Origin: an uncultured Burkholderiaceae bacterium
Lineage (GTDB): Bacteria; Pseudomonadota; Gammaproteobacteria; Burkholderiales; Burkholderiaceae_C
Direction: 5' to 3'
Assembly: GCA_938022295.1 (NCBI GenBank)
Contig: CALIDR010000010.1
Location: forward strand, 1-26,844
DNA: 26,844 bases
The translations under genes were made by a program, and so were the position numbers. Shown here in pieces: positions 1 to 14,300 of this stretch (within the stretch, counting starts at the first letter, position 1; each line of letters begins with the position of its first letter). Under the pieces are notes generated by a model that searched no databases, was not told the DNA's origin, and saw only the letters and a list, made by a program, of their open reading frames with translations.

Positions 1-1567
1 CGCGCTCGGCACCGCGATGGCGTGGCTCGCGCTGCGCTGGCTCGCCGGCGATCTGGGCGGCGGCTACTTCCCCGGCATCGCGCCCGAGCTGCAGTTCTCG
101 GCGCCGGCGGCGGCCGTGTTCGGCGCCCTCGGCGTCGCGGCGGCGGTGGCCGGCGGCTGGCTGCCGGCCCGCCAGGCGCAGGCGCTCGTGCCGGCGCAGG
201 CGTTGAAGGGCCTCGGCGGCACGGCGGCGACGGTCGCGCCGCCCTGGCTCGGGCCGCTGCTGCTCGCTGCCGGCGCGCTGCTGGCGCTGTTGCCGCCGTG
301 GCAGGGGCTGCCGATCGCGGCCTACGTCGCGGTGGCGCTGCTGCTGCTCGGCGGCATCGCCTGCGTGCCGGCTGCGGTGGGGCTGCTGCTGGGCCGTGCG
401 GCGCCGCCGCGCGACGCGCTGCGCCTGCTCGCACTGCAGCGCGCGCGCCACGAGCGCCAGGCGGCGACGATCGCGGTGGCCGGCGTCGTCGCGAGCCTGA
501 GCCTGGCGGTGGCACTGACGGTGATGGTGGCGAGCTTCCGCGACGGCGTGGCGCGCTGGCTCGACGTCGTGCTGCCGGCCGACCTCTACGCGCGTACCGC
601 CGACGGCAGCGCCGCGGGCGACACCGCGTACCTGCCGCCGCCGTTCGTCGCCGCCGCTGCCGCGGTGCCGGGCGTGGCGCGCGTCGAGGCGCTGCGCGTG
701 CGCTCGCTGCAGCTCGACCCCGCGCGCCCCGCCGTCAGCGTCATCGCGCGGCCGCTGGCGGACCCGGCGCAGGCGCTGCCGCTCGTCGAGCCGCCGGTGG
801 CGGCGCGCGGCGACCGCCCGGGCGTCTGGGTCAGCGAGGCGATGGTCGCGCTCTACGGCGCCGCGCCCGGCAGCGTGCTCGAACTGCCGCTCGGCGCCGG
901 CGGCGAGCGGGTGGCGTTCGAGGTGCGCGGCGTCTGGCGCGACTACGCGCGCCAGTTCGGCGCCGTCGCGATCGCCGACACGACGTACCGCGCGCTGACC
1001 GGCGACGAGCGCGTCAACGACCTCGCGGTCTGGCTCGCCGACGGCGCACGGCTGGCCGAGGTGCAGGCCGCCGTGCGCGCGCTCGCCCCCGACCCGGCGC
1101 TGATCGAGTTCGCGGTGCCGGCGCAGATCCGCGCCATCTCGCTGGCGATCTTCGACCGCAGCTTCGCCGTCACCTACTACCTGCAGGCGGTGGCGATCGG
1201 CATTGGGCTGTTCGGCATCGCGGCGAGCTTCTCGGCGCAGGTGCTGGCCAGGCGGCGCGAGTTCGGGCTGCTGGTGCACCTCGGGCTGACGCGGCGGCAG
1301 GTGGTGGGCGTCGTCGCCGGCGAAGGCGCGGCGTGGACCGCCGCCGGCGCGCTCGTCGGCCTGGCGCTCGGGCTCGCGGTCAGCGTCGTCCTCGTGAAGG
1401 TGGTCAACCCGCAGAGCTTCCACTGGACGATGGAGCTGCTGCTGCCGTGGGGGCGGCTCGCGCTGCTGTGCGCCGCGGTCGGCGTGGCCGGCAGCGCGAC
1501 GGCGGCGCTCAGCGCGCGTGCCGCCGCCGGGCGCGACGCCGTGCTGGCGGTGAAGGAGGACTGGTGA
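1..1567 (+). CDS. ABC transporter permease, FtsX/MacB type (5' partial)
   Basis: The reading frame is open from base 2, so the true start lies upstream of the window; about 521 C-terminal residues are visible. It is an integral inner-membrane permease with several hydrophobic blocks: two near the visible N-terminus, a cluster around bases 240-400, one near 470-540, and three in the C-terminal FtsX-like domain (about 1180-1540). The last block has the FtsX-family look, with an RRREFGLL-type cytoplasmic loop between the first and second helices. A large soluble periplasmic segment separates the halves. The product would move a substrate, probably a lipid-linked or lipoprotein-like one, with an ATPase encoded upstream. 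It overlaps the next gene by four bases (GTGA), so the two are translationally coupled. An FtsX-type permease next to an AttH-like exported protein resembles the attEFGH arrangement; the substrate is unknown. Confidence 0.85.
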   Translation, partial: ALGTAMAWLALRWLAGDLGGGYFPGIAPELQFSAPAAAVFGALGVAAAVAGGWLPARQAQALVPAQALKGLGGTAATVAPPWLGPLLLAAGALLALLPPWQGLPIAAYVAVALLLLGGIACVPAAVGLLLGRAAPPRDALRLLALQRARHERQAATIAVAGVVASLSLAVALTVMVASFRDGVARWLDVVLPADLYARTADGSAAGDTAYLPPPFVAAAAAVPGVARVEALRVRSLQLDPARPAVSVIARPLADPAQALPLVEPPVAARGDRPGVWVSEAMVALYGAAPGSVLELPLGAGGERVAFEVRGVWRDYARQFGAVAIADTTYRALTGDERVNDLAVWLADGARLAEVQAAVRALAPDPALIEFAVPAQIRAISLAIFDRSFAVTYYLQAVAIGIGLFGIAASFSAQVLARRREFGLLVHLGLTRRQVVGVVAGEGAAWTAAGALVGLALGLAVSVVLVKVVNPQSFHWTMELLLPWGRLALLCAAVGVAGSATAALSARAAAGRDAVLAVKEDW

Positions 1568-2679
1568 CCACTGCCGGATGGCCGCTGCCGCGGCGCGCGC
1601 TGCTCGCCGCCGCGCTCGGCTGGCCGCTCGCCGGCACGGCCGCGGTGCCGCGCATCGAACCGCGCGTGCTCGTGTTCCCGCGCGACCACGGCGCGCACCC
1701 CGAGTTCCGCACCGAGTGGTGGTACGCCACCGGCGCGCTCGAAGCGGGGGCCGAGCGCTTCGGCTTCCAGCTCACGTTCTTCCGCACCCGCGCCGCCCAC
1801 GCGGCGGCGTGGGCCGCGAGCGCGAGCCGCTTCGCGCCGCGCCAGCTGCTGTTCGCCCACGCGGCGGTCACCGACCTCGGCGAGGGGCGGCTGCGGCACG
1901 CGCAGCGCATCGCGCGCTGGAGCGGCGACCCGGCCGCCGTGCCCGCCGCGGCCGCGCTCGACGACACCCGCGTGCACCTCGGCGACTGGCGCTTCGCGCG
2001 CGCCGACGCCGACGGTGGCAGCCGCTACGCGGCGCGGTTCGGCGACCGCGACGCCGGCTTCGGATTCGAGCTGACCCTGTCGACGACGCAGCCGCTGCTG
2101 CTGCAGGGCGAGGCCGGCTTCAGCCGCAAGGGGCCGGCGTTCGAGCAGGCGAGCCACTACTACAGCCAGCCGCAGCTCGCCGTCGACGGCACGCTGCAGC
2201 TCGGCGCGCGGCGGCTGCCGGTGCGTGGGCGCGCTTGGCTCGACCACGAGTGGAGCGAGACCGTGCTGCATCCCGACGCCGTCGGCTGGGACTGGATCGG
2301 CATGAACCTCGACGACGGCGGCGCGCTGACCGCGTTCCGCCTGCGCCGCGCCGACGGCACGGCGCTGTGGGCGGGTGGCAGCTTCCGCGCCGCGGGCGGC
2401 CCGGTGCGCAACTTCGCCGCCGACGCCGTCGCGTTCACGCCCGGGCGGCGCTGGACGAGCCCGGCGTCGCAGGCGACGTACCCGGTGCAGTGGCAGATCG
2501 ACACCCCGGCCGGCCGCTTCGGCGTCGAAGCGCTGCTCGACGCGCAGGAGCTCGACAGCCGCGGCTCGACCGGTGCGATCTACTGGGAAGGCCTGAGCGA
2601 GCTGCGCGACGCGGCCGGCCGGCGCGCCGGTGCCGGCTACCTCGAGATGACGGGCTACGCCGCGCCGCTGCGGCTGTAG
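1564..2679 (+). CDS. AttH/CrtC-like exported lipocalin-fold protein
   Basis: This 371-residue protein starts at GTG, overlapping the permease stop; AAGGAGGA at 1553-1560 serves as ribosome binding site. The N-terminus carries PRRALLAA followed by a hydrophobic stretch and an Ala-rich cleavage region near residue 24, so export is likely, possibly by the Tat route. The mature part has the AttH/CrtC family features: FRTEWWYATGAL near residue 48, a GFQLTFFRTR strand, the WLDHEWS block in the middle, and the C-terminal YWEGLSEL and GYLEMTGY segments. The family includes carotenoid 1,2-hydratases and the secreted AttH proteins of ABC-transporter operons. Coupling to an ABC permease favours the AttH role; nothing in the window (no other carotenoid gene) supports carotenoid hydration. 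The actual substrate is unknown. Confidence 0.85.
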   Translation: MTTAGWPLPRRALLAAALGWPLAGTAAVPRIEPRVLVFPRDHGAHPEFRTEWWYATGALEAGAERFGFQLTFFRTRAAHAAAWAASASRFAPRQLLFAHAAVTDLGEGRLRHAQRIARWSGDPAAVPAAAALDDTRVHLGDWRFARADADGGSRYAARFGDRDAGFGFELTLSTTQPLLLQGEAGFSRKGPAFEQASHYYSQPQLAVDGTLQLGARRLPVRGRAWLDHEWSETVLHPDAVGWDWIGMNLDDGGALTAFRLRRADGTALWAGGSFRAAGGPVRNFAADAVAFTPGRRWTSPASQATYPVQWQIDTPAGRFGVEALLDAQELDSRGSTGAIYWEGLSELRDAAGRRAGAGYLEMTGYAAPLRL

Positions 2680-2686
2680 GCGAGGG

Positions 2687-3529
2687 TCAGCCGAGCCCGG
2701 CCGCGCGACGGTCGCCGATCGACGAGCCGCGCACCGCGGCCGCGCGCGGCAGCACCGGTGCGGCGCGCACGCAGTTGCGGCCGGCCTGCTTGGCCACCTG
2801 CAGCGCCGCGTCGGCGTCCTGGATCAGCGCGTCGACCGACGTCTGCGCGGCGTTGACGCTCGCCACGCCGACGCTGACCGTCGTGCCGACCGCGACCCCG
2901 CCCCAGTCGACGCGCAGGTCGCCGAGCTGCAGCCGCAGCCGCTCGGCGACGTCGAGCGCGCCGATCGGGTCGGTGTGCGGCAGGAACACCGCGAGCAGTT
3001 CGCCGCCGAAGCGGCCGATCAGGTCCGCCGGGCGCAGCGTCTGCGCCACCGCGCGGGCGAACTCGCGCAGCACCGCGTCGCCGCACGCCGTGCCGTGCGT
3101 CTCGTTGAGGCGCTCGAAATGGTCCGGGTCGACGAGCAGCAGCGCGCCGTCGACGCCGTAGCGCTGGCAGCGCGACCACTCGCGCTCGGCCGCGGCGACG
3201 AAGTGGCGCCGGTTCGGCCAGCCGGTCAGCGGGTCGCGGGTGGCCTGCAGCACGAGCTGACGCCGCGCGGCCTGTAGCTTGTAGAGCAACCGCACCAGCA
3301 GCCAGCCCAGCGGCGGCGCGAGCGCCAGCGCGCTGGCCGCCGCCACGGTGGCGGCCGCGCCGATGCCGCTGCCGAGCACGAGCGCCAGCGGCACCGCGAG
3401 CGCGACGACGAGGGCGGTCGCGAAGGCGCTCAGCGCCGCCGTCGCCCCCACCGGACCGAGCCGCAGCGCCAGCGTGCGCGCGCGGCGCAGCCAGGACGGA
3501 TCGCGGAGGTCTCGGGTCGGATCGGTCAT
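2687..3529 (-). CDS. Membrane-anchored GGDEF protein with degenerate active site and intact I-site
   Basis: The protein has 280 residues from the ATG at 3529; a TTG 51 bases upstream (3580) would also be in frame, and neither has a clear ribosome binding site. Two hydrophobic segments (about residues 28-54 and 57-83) form a membrane anchor, followed by a GGDEF domain (about 95-260) opening with RDPLTGWPNRRHF. The metal-binding DPDHF (134-138), the guanine-binding Asn and the GD pair are kept. The signature reads GGELL (175-179) instead of GG(D/E)EF, so the second acidic residue and the Phe are lost. The RxxD inhibitory site (R166, D169) is intact at the usual five-residue spacing. Family knowledge suggests a weak or dead diguanylate cyclase that may still bind c-di-GMP as a receptor. 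It converges on the AttH-like gene with a 7-base gap. Confidence 0.85.
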   Translation of the reverse strand: MTDPTRDLRDPSWLRRARTLALRLGPVGATAALSAFATALVVALAVPLALVLGSGIGAAATVAAASALALAPPLGWLLVRLLYKLQAARRQLVLQATRDPLTGWPNRRHFVAAAEREWSRCQRYGVDGALLLVDPDHFERLNETHGTACGDAVLREFARAVAQTLRPADLIGRFGGELLAVFLPHTDPIGALDVAERLRLQLGDLRVDWGGVAVGTTVSVGVASVNAAQTSVDALIQDADAALQVAKQAGRNCVRAAPVLPRAAAVRGSSIGDRRAAGLG

Positions 3530-3710
3530 CGCGACGGCGGCGTCGCCGACGGCGCCGCCTCGACGACGATTCGACCACAAAGCGAAGCCCGACGGGCGCG
3601 AATCCGATCGCCGCGGACCCCGGAAACGGGTGGTCCCTATGCGCCGGAAGGGGCGACGGTCGCCGACGTGGCGGTCGATGCCTCGGGCTACGCCGCACCA
3701 CGGAGCCTCC

Positions 3711-3716
3711 TACACT
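3711..3716 (+). promoter_or_regulatory. Candidate -10 element, possible leaderless start
   Basis: TACACT matches the TAnnnT core of a sigma-70 -10 box and ends seven bases before the ATG of the ABC exporter. Transcription would then begin at or within a base or two of the start codon. No ribosome binding site lies at a usable distance before this ATG. No convincing -35 is visible. Confidence 0.35.
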
Positions 3717-3723
3717 GCCGCTC

Positions 3724-5556
3724 ATGCCCTCGTCGACGATCCGCGTCCCGCCCGCTGCGGCGGCCACCGCCGAGCCCGAAGTGCCGGCCGCGCGGCGCGT
3801 GCGCTCGCTGTCGGGGCTGCTGCCGTTCCTGCGCCCGTACCGCGGCCGCATCGCGCTGGCGCTGCTGTTCCTGCTGCTCGCGGCGGCGACGACGCTCGTC
3901 TTCCCGCTCGCGCTCAAGCAGATGATCGACGAGGGCCTCGTCAAGCCCGAGCCCGGCGAGCAGCTGATGGCGCTGCGCGAGCACTTCCTGGCGCTGTTCG
4001 GCGTCGGCGCCGCGCTCGGCCTGTTCTCGGCGGCGCGCTTCTACATGGTGACCTGGGTCGGCGAGCGCGTCACCGCCGACCTGCGCAACGCCGTCTACCG
4101 CCACGTCGTGCAGCAGAGCCCCGAGTTCTTCGAGACCACGCAGACCGGCGAGGTGCTCAGCCGCCTGACGACCGACACCACGCTCGTGCAGACCGTCGTC
4201 GGCTCGAGCCTGAGCCTGGGCCTGCGCAACGTCGTGATGGGCGCCGGCGCACTGGCGATGCTGGTGGTGACGAACCCCTGGGTGATGACGCAGGTGCTCG
4301 GCATCCTCGTGCTCGTCGTGCTGCCGAGCCTGTACTTCGGCCGCCGCGTGCGCCGGCTCAGCCGCGCGAGCCAGGACCGCGTGGCCGACACCAGCGCGAT
4401 CGCCGCCGAGGTGCTCAACGCGATCCCCGTCGTCCAGAGCTACACCCAGGAGCCGCGCGAGGCGGCGCGCTTCGACGCCGCCACCGAGAGCGCGTTCGAC
4501 ACCGCGCTGCGCCGCACGCGGGTGCGCGCGCTGCTCGTCGCGTTCATGATCACCGCCACGTTCGCCGCGCTGCTGTGGGGGCTGTACCAGGGCACGCAGG
4601 CGGTGCTCGACGGCCGCGTCACCGCCGGCCACCTCGGGCAGACCGTCGTCTACGTGATCATCCTCGTCGGCTCCGTGGCGGTGCTGTCGGAGGTCTACGG
4701 CGACCTGCTGCGCGCCGCCGGCGCGACCGAACGCCTGATGGAGCTGCTCGCCGCGCGTTCGCCGGTGCGCGAGCCGGCGCAGCCGCTGCCGCTGCCGCCG
4801 GTGCGCGGCGGCTCGACGGTGCGGCTGAGGGACGTCACGTTCCACTACCCGTCGCGCCCGCAGCACCCCGCGCTCGCCGATTTCGACCTCGACGTGCGCG
4901 CCGGCGAGACGGTCGCCCTCGTCGGCCCGAGCGGCGCCGGCAAGAGCACCGTGCTGCAGCTGCTGCTGCGCTTCTACGACGCCCAGCAGGGCACGGTCGA
5001 GATCGACGGCGTGCCGGTGAACCGAGTCGCCCTCGCCGAGCTCAGACGGCGCATCGGCATCGTGCCGCAGGACAGCGTGATCTTCAGCGCCGACGCGATG
5101 GAGAACATCCGCTACGGCCGCCCCGAGGCGAGCGACGATGAGGTCGTCGCGGCGGCGAAGGCGGCGTTCGCGCACGACTTCGTCACCGCGCTGCCCGACG
5201 GCTACCGCACCTTCCTCGGCGAGCGCGGCGTGCGGCTGTCGGGCGGCCAGCGCCAGCGCATCAGCATCGCGCGCGCGATCCTGAAGAACCCGCCGCTGCT
5301 GCTGCTCGACGAGGCCACCAGCGCGCTCGACGCCGAGAGCGAGCGCATGGTGCAGGCCGCACTCGAGGCGGCGATGGCCGACCGCACGACGATCGTGATC
5401 GCGCACCGCCTGGCAACCGTGCAGCGCGCCGATCGCATCGTCGTGATGGACGGCGGCCGCATCGTCGACACCGGCACCCACGCCGAGCTGGTCGCCCGCG
5501 GCGGCCTGTACGCGCGGCTGGCGTCGATGCAGTTCGGGCTGGAGCCTGCGGCCTGA
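3724..5556 (+). CDS. MsbA-like ABC exporter (fused permease and ATPase)
   Basis: A 610-residue half-transporter of the type I exporter family. The N-terminal six-helix membrane domain (about 30-330) starts with LLPFLRPYRGRIALAL. The C-terminal nucleotide-binding domain has all motifs: Walker A GPSGAGKST (401-409), Q-loop VPQD (Q449), signature LSGGQ (505-509), Walker B LLLLDEA (D529, catalytic E530) and the H-loop IAHRL (H561). It should work as a homodimer in the inner membrane, exporting a lipid or hydrophobic compound; the substrate cannot be told from sequence. It is divergent from the GGDEF gene and is the last gene before the 3-HP bi-cycle island. Nothing in its sequence ties it to carbon fixation. 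The ATG at 3724 is preceded by a -10-like box rather than a ribosome binding site. Confidence 0.93.
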   Translation: MPSSTIRVPPAAAATAEPEVPAARRVRSLSGLLPFLRPYRGRIALALLFLLLAAATTLVFPLALKQMIDEGLVKPEPGEQLMALREHFLALFGVGAALGLFSAARFYMVTWVGERVTADLRNAVYRHVVQQSPEFFETTQTGEVLSRLTTDTTLVQTVVGSSLSLGLRNVVMGAGALAMLVVTNPWVMTQVLGILVLVVLPSLYFGRRVRRLSRASQDRVADTSAIAAEVLNAIPVVQSYTQEPREAARFDAATESAFDTALRRTRVRALLVAFMITATFAALLWGLYQGTQAVLDGRVTAGHLGQTVVYVIILVGSVAVLSEVYGDLLRAAGATERLMELLAARSPVREPAQPLPLPPVRGGSTVRLRDVTFHYPSRPQHPALADFDLDVRAGETVALVGPSGAGKSTVLQLLLRFYDAQQGTVEIDGVPVNRVALAELRRRIGIVPQDSVIFSADAMENIRYGRPEASDDEVVAAAKAAFAHDFVTALPDGYRTFLGERGVRLSGGQRQRISIARAILKNPPLLLLDEATSALDAESERMVQAALEAAMADRTTIVIAHRLATVQRADRIVVMDGGRIVDTGTHAELVARGGLYARLASMQFGLEPAA

Positions 5557-5559
5557 GCC

Positions 5560-5580
5560 GCACGGCAGCGGGCGCCGTGC
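5560..5580 (+). terminator. Stem-loop after the ABC exporter
   Basis: A perfect 7-bp stem (GCACGGC with GCCGTGC) and a 7-base loop start four bases after the exporter stop codon. There is no adjacent T-run, so it is either a GC-rich terminator or only an mRNA end-stabilising hairpin. Confidence 0.4.
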
Positions 5581-5608
5581 ATGCTGCGCCGCAACGACGA
5601 AAGGGTCG

Positions 5609-5625
5609 CTTAGCGAACTATTAAG
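5609..5625 (+). promoter_or_regulatory. LysR-type operator candidate upstream of propionyl-CoA synthase
   Basis: CTTA, nine bases, then TAAG form an interrupted dyad that contains the T-N11-A pattern typical of LysR-type regulators (T5611, A5623). It sits in the only clearly AT-rich stretch of the window, about 33 to 49 bases upstream of the -10-like TATAAG. No regulator gene is present nearby, so the protein that might bind is unknown, and a short dyad like this can arise by chance. Confidence 0.3.
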
Positions 5626-5632
5626 TATTTCT

Positions 5633-5663
5633 TTGTTTCCATAGGCTCCACACTAGGTATAAG
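5633..5663 (+). promoter_or_regulatory. Putative promoter of the pcs-mcr operon
   Basis: TATAAG at 5658-5663 matches five of six bases of the sigma-70 -10 consensus. TTGTTT at 5633-5638 is a weak -35 with a long 19-base spacer, as expected if an activator is needed. The surrounding 50 bases are strikingly AT-rich against the rest of the window. Transcription from here would leave a leader of about 100 bases before the propionyl-CoA synthase ATG. Confidence 0.45.
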
Positions 5664-5728
5664 CTGATGCCAGAGTGATCGTTCGGGACAGCGGCAGTGC
5701 CCGCGACGACTCGCGACACCCTGCACCC

Positions 5729-5750
5729 ATGCCCGCACCCGTGCGGGCAT
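5729..5750 (+). promoter_or_regulatory. Perfect 10-bp inverted repeat in the pcs leader
   Basis: The arms ATGCCCGCAC and GTGCGGGCAT are exact reverse complements separated by two bases. In RNA this gives a nine-pair stem with a four-base loop, ending 11 bases before the GGAGG ribosome binding site (5762-5766). It could be an operator for a dimeric regulator or an mRNA hairpin tuning translation or stability of the pcs message. Confidence 0.45.
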
Positions 5751-5773
5751 CCACGCCGAGCGGAGGCGAGACG

Positions 5774-11311
<5,538 letters not shown>

Positions 11312-11376
11312 CCCCGCGCCGCCACCCCAACGCCCCCCCGACTGCCACCCTGCCCTGCCCACGATCGGAGCCCGCG

Positions 11377-14300
11377 ATGAACGCCAGAAGCCTGCCCACT
11401 GCCGCCGTGGACACTGCCGCCGCCGGACGCCTGGCCGGCAAGGTCGCGCTCGTCACCGGCGCCGCCGGCAACCTCGGCAGCGAGATCGTGCGCGCCTACC
11501 TGCGCGAGGGCGCCACCGTCGTCTTCACCGGCCGCAGCGCCGAGCGGCTCGACGCCGCGATCGCCGCCGCGGTGGCCGACACCGGCGTGCCGGCCGATCG
11601 CGCGAGCGCCGTCGTGATGGACGCCGCCGACCCCGAGCAGGTGCGCGCCGGCGTGGCGGCGGCGATCGCGCGCCACGGGCGCATCGACGTCCTCGTCAAC
11701 AACGCCGGCTCGGCCGGCCCGCGCCAGCCGCTGGCCAAGGTGCCGCTGACCGCCGCCGAGCTCGACGAACTGCGCGCCGAGGGCGCCGCCGACACCGAGA
11801 CGCTCGGCGACGCGGTGCGCAACATCCTGTGCGTGGCGTGGAACGTCGTGCGCGCGGCCGCGGCGTCGCTGGCGCCGGGGGCGTCGGTGATCAACGTCTC
11901 GACCGTGTTCTCGCGCACCGACTACTACGGCCGCGCCGCCTACGTGGTGCCGAAGGCGGCGCTGAACGCGGTGTCGCAGGAGCTCGCGGTCGAGCTCGGC
12001 GCGCGCGGCGTGCGCGTCAACACCGTGTTCCCGGGGCCGATCCGCAGCGAGCGCATCCGCAACGTGTTCGCGGCGATGGACAAGCTCAAGGGCCAGGAGC
12101 CCGGCACCACGGCGCAGGGCTTCTTCGACCGCATGACGCTCGCCCGCGCGATCGACGGCGAATCGCCGACGAAGACGTTCCCGGTGCCGCGCGACGTCGC
12201 CGCGGCGTGCGTGTTCCTCGGCAGCGAGGATTCGGCGGCGTTCAACGGCCACGAGTTCGAGATCAGCCACGGCATGCGCGTGGCCACCGACAGCGGCTCG
12301 GTGCTGATGTCGCGGCCGACGCTGCGCACCGTCGACGCGTCTGGCCTGACGGTGCTCGTGGCCGCCGGCGACCAGCTCAGCGAAGCGCTGGCGATCGCCC
12401 GCGTGCAGGCCGAGGCCGGGGCGCAGGTCGTGCTCGGCCTGGCGCGCGCGGCCGACGTCGACGAGGCGACCAAGCGCCTGGGCGGCCAGCGCTTCGACCG
12501 CCAGATCGAGGTGCGCCGCTTCGACCGCACCGACCCCGACTCGATGACCGCCGTGCTCGACGAGTTCGCCGCCGAGGGCCAGCCGATCTACGGCGTCGTC
12601 GCGCTGCCCGCGCACGGCGCCGGGCGCTTCACCGGCTCGATGGTCGACGCCGCCGACGACGACGTCGACGCCTTCATCGACGACGAGGTGGGCGGCGCGA
12701 TCGCGCTCGCGCGCACGCTGTCGCGCCACTGGCGCGAGCGCGACGACCTGCCGCTCGACCCGCGGCTGGTGTTCGTCAGCAACGGCGACGACGGCGCCGG
12801 CAACACCTGGGCCAAGTGCCTGACCTCGGCGGTCGAGGAGCTGATCCGCGTCTGGCGCGGCGAGAGCGAGGTGGACGTGCGCAACGCGCGCTGCCGCCGC
12901 ATGGAGTGGAGCAACCAGATCATCCGCTACGGTAACCACGAGGGCGAGAACGTGCCGTTCGCCGCCGGCCACGCGGCGCGGCTGCTGTTCAAGGAGCGCC
13001 ACGTCGAGCAGATCAACCTGCTGCTGCCGTCGTCGATCATCGAGGCCACCGGCGCGCGGCGCTCCACGCTCGGCTTCACCGAGAACCTGACCGGCCTGCA
13101 CACCGGCAAGGCGGTGCTGATCACCGGCGGCTCGGCCGGCATCGGCGGCCAGGTGGCGCGGCTGCTCGCGATCGGCGGCGCGCGCGTGATGATGGTCGCC
13201 CGCCGCGCCAGCGAGCTCGACGCGGCGCGCGAGCGCATCCTCGGCGAGCTCAGCGACATCGGCTACAGCGGCGCCGAGAAGCGCGTGCGCACGCTGGCCG
13301 GCATCGACGTCGGCGACCTGGCGTCGCTCGAGCGCGCGGTGCAGGAGACGATCAAGGCCTTCGGCCGCATCGACTACCTCATCAACAATGCCGGCGTCGC
13401 CGGCGCCGAGGAGATGGTCGTCGACATGGGGGTGGACGCCTGGCGCTACACGCTCGACGCCAACCTGGTGTCGAACTACGCGCTGATGCACGCCGTCGTG
13501 CCCACGATGCGCCAGCAGGGCAGCGGCTACATCCTCAACGTCTCGAGCTACTTCGGCGGCGAGAAGCACCTCGCGGTGGCCTACCCCAACCGCGCCGACT
13601 ACGCCGTCTCGAAGGCGGGCCAGCGCGCGCTCGTCGAGGCCTCGGCGCGCTTCCTCGGCCCCGAGATCCAGATCAACGCGATCGCGCCCGGCCCGGTCGA
13701 GGGCGACCGCCTGAAGGGCGTCGGCGGGCGGCCTGGCCTGTTCGAGCGCCGCGGGCGGCTGATCCTCGAGAACAAGCGGCTCAACGCGGTGCACATGGCG
13801 GTCGTCAAGAGCCTGCGCCGCGGCACGCGTGTGGAGACCGTGCTCGCGCGCCTGGCCGCCAACGACGTGCCGGCGCTGGCGATCGACAGCGACGCGCCGC
13901 ACGAGCTGCGCCAGCTCGCGGTGGCGTGCAGCCGCGAGGGCGACGACGACTGCACCTGGGGCCGCATCCTGATGTCGGAGAAGGTCGCCGAGCGGCTGAT
14001 CGCGCGCCTGCGCACCGGCGGCCACCTGCTCGACAGCGACGAGTGGCGCGACCGCACCGGCGGCGGCTGGCTCGCCAAGCTGCCGCCCGACGACAAGCCG
14101 TGGCTGCCGCCGCTGCAGATCTCGCGCGAGGCGGCCAAGGTGCGCAACGGCGTGCTGTCGCTGCTGCACCTGAAGAAGATGCCCACCGAGACCGAGGTCG
14201 CGCTGGCCACCGTCTACTTCCTCGCCGACCGCGCCGTCAGCGGCGAGACGTTCCTGCCCTCGGGCGGCCTGAGCCTGGAGCGCTCGATCACCGAGCGCGA

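Noticed and set aside
22..1563. Long open frame running through the permease gene in the same frame as the AttH-like gene
   Set aside because: Its translation is Arg/Ala-rich and low in complexity, and it overlaps a clear membrane protein. It is open only because stop codons are rare at this GC content; only the part from 1564 is coding.
1564..2679. Carotenoid 1,2-hydratase (CrtC) as a photosynthesis gene
   Set aside because: The family signature also fits AttH proteins, the gene is coupled to an ABC permease, and no other carotenoid or photosynthesis gene is in the window.
3615..3636. Imperfect stem (GGACC/GGTCC with further C-G pairs and a bulge) between the GGDEF and ABC exporter genes
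   Set aside because: Only about seven pairs with a bulge, in a region where GC content makes such stems common; no supporting signal.
5675..5773. Upstream GTG start for propionyl-CoA synthase adding 33 residues
   Set aside because: No ribosome binding site, no match to the family N-terminus, and it would translate the inverted repeat; the ATG at 5774 has GGAGG at ideal spacing.
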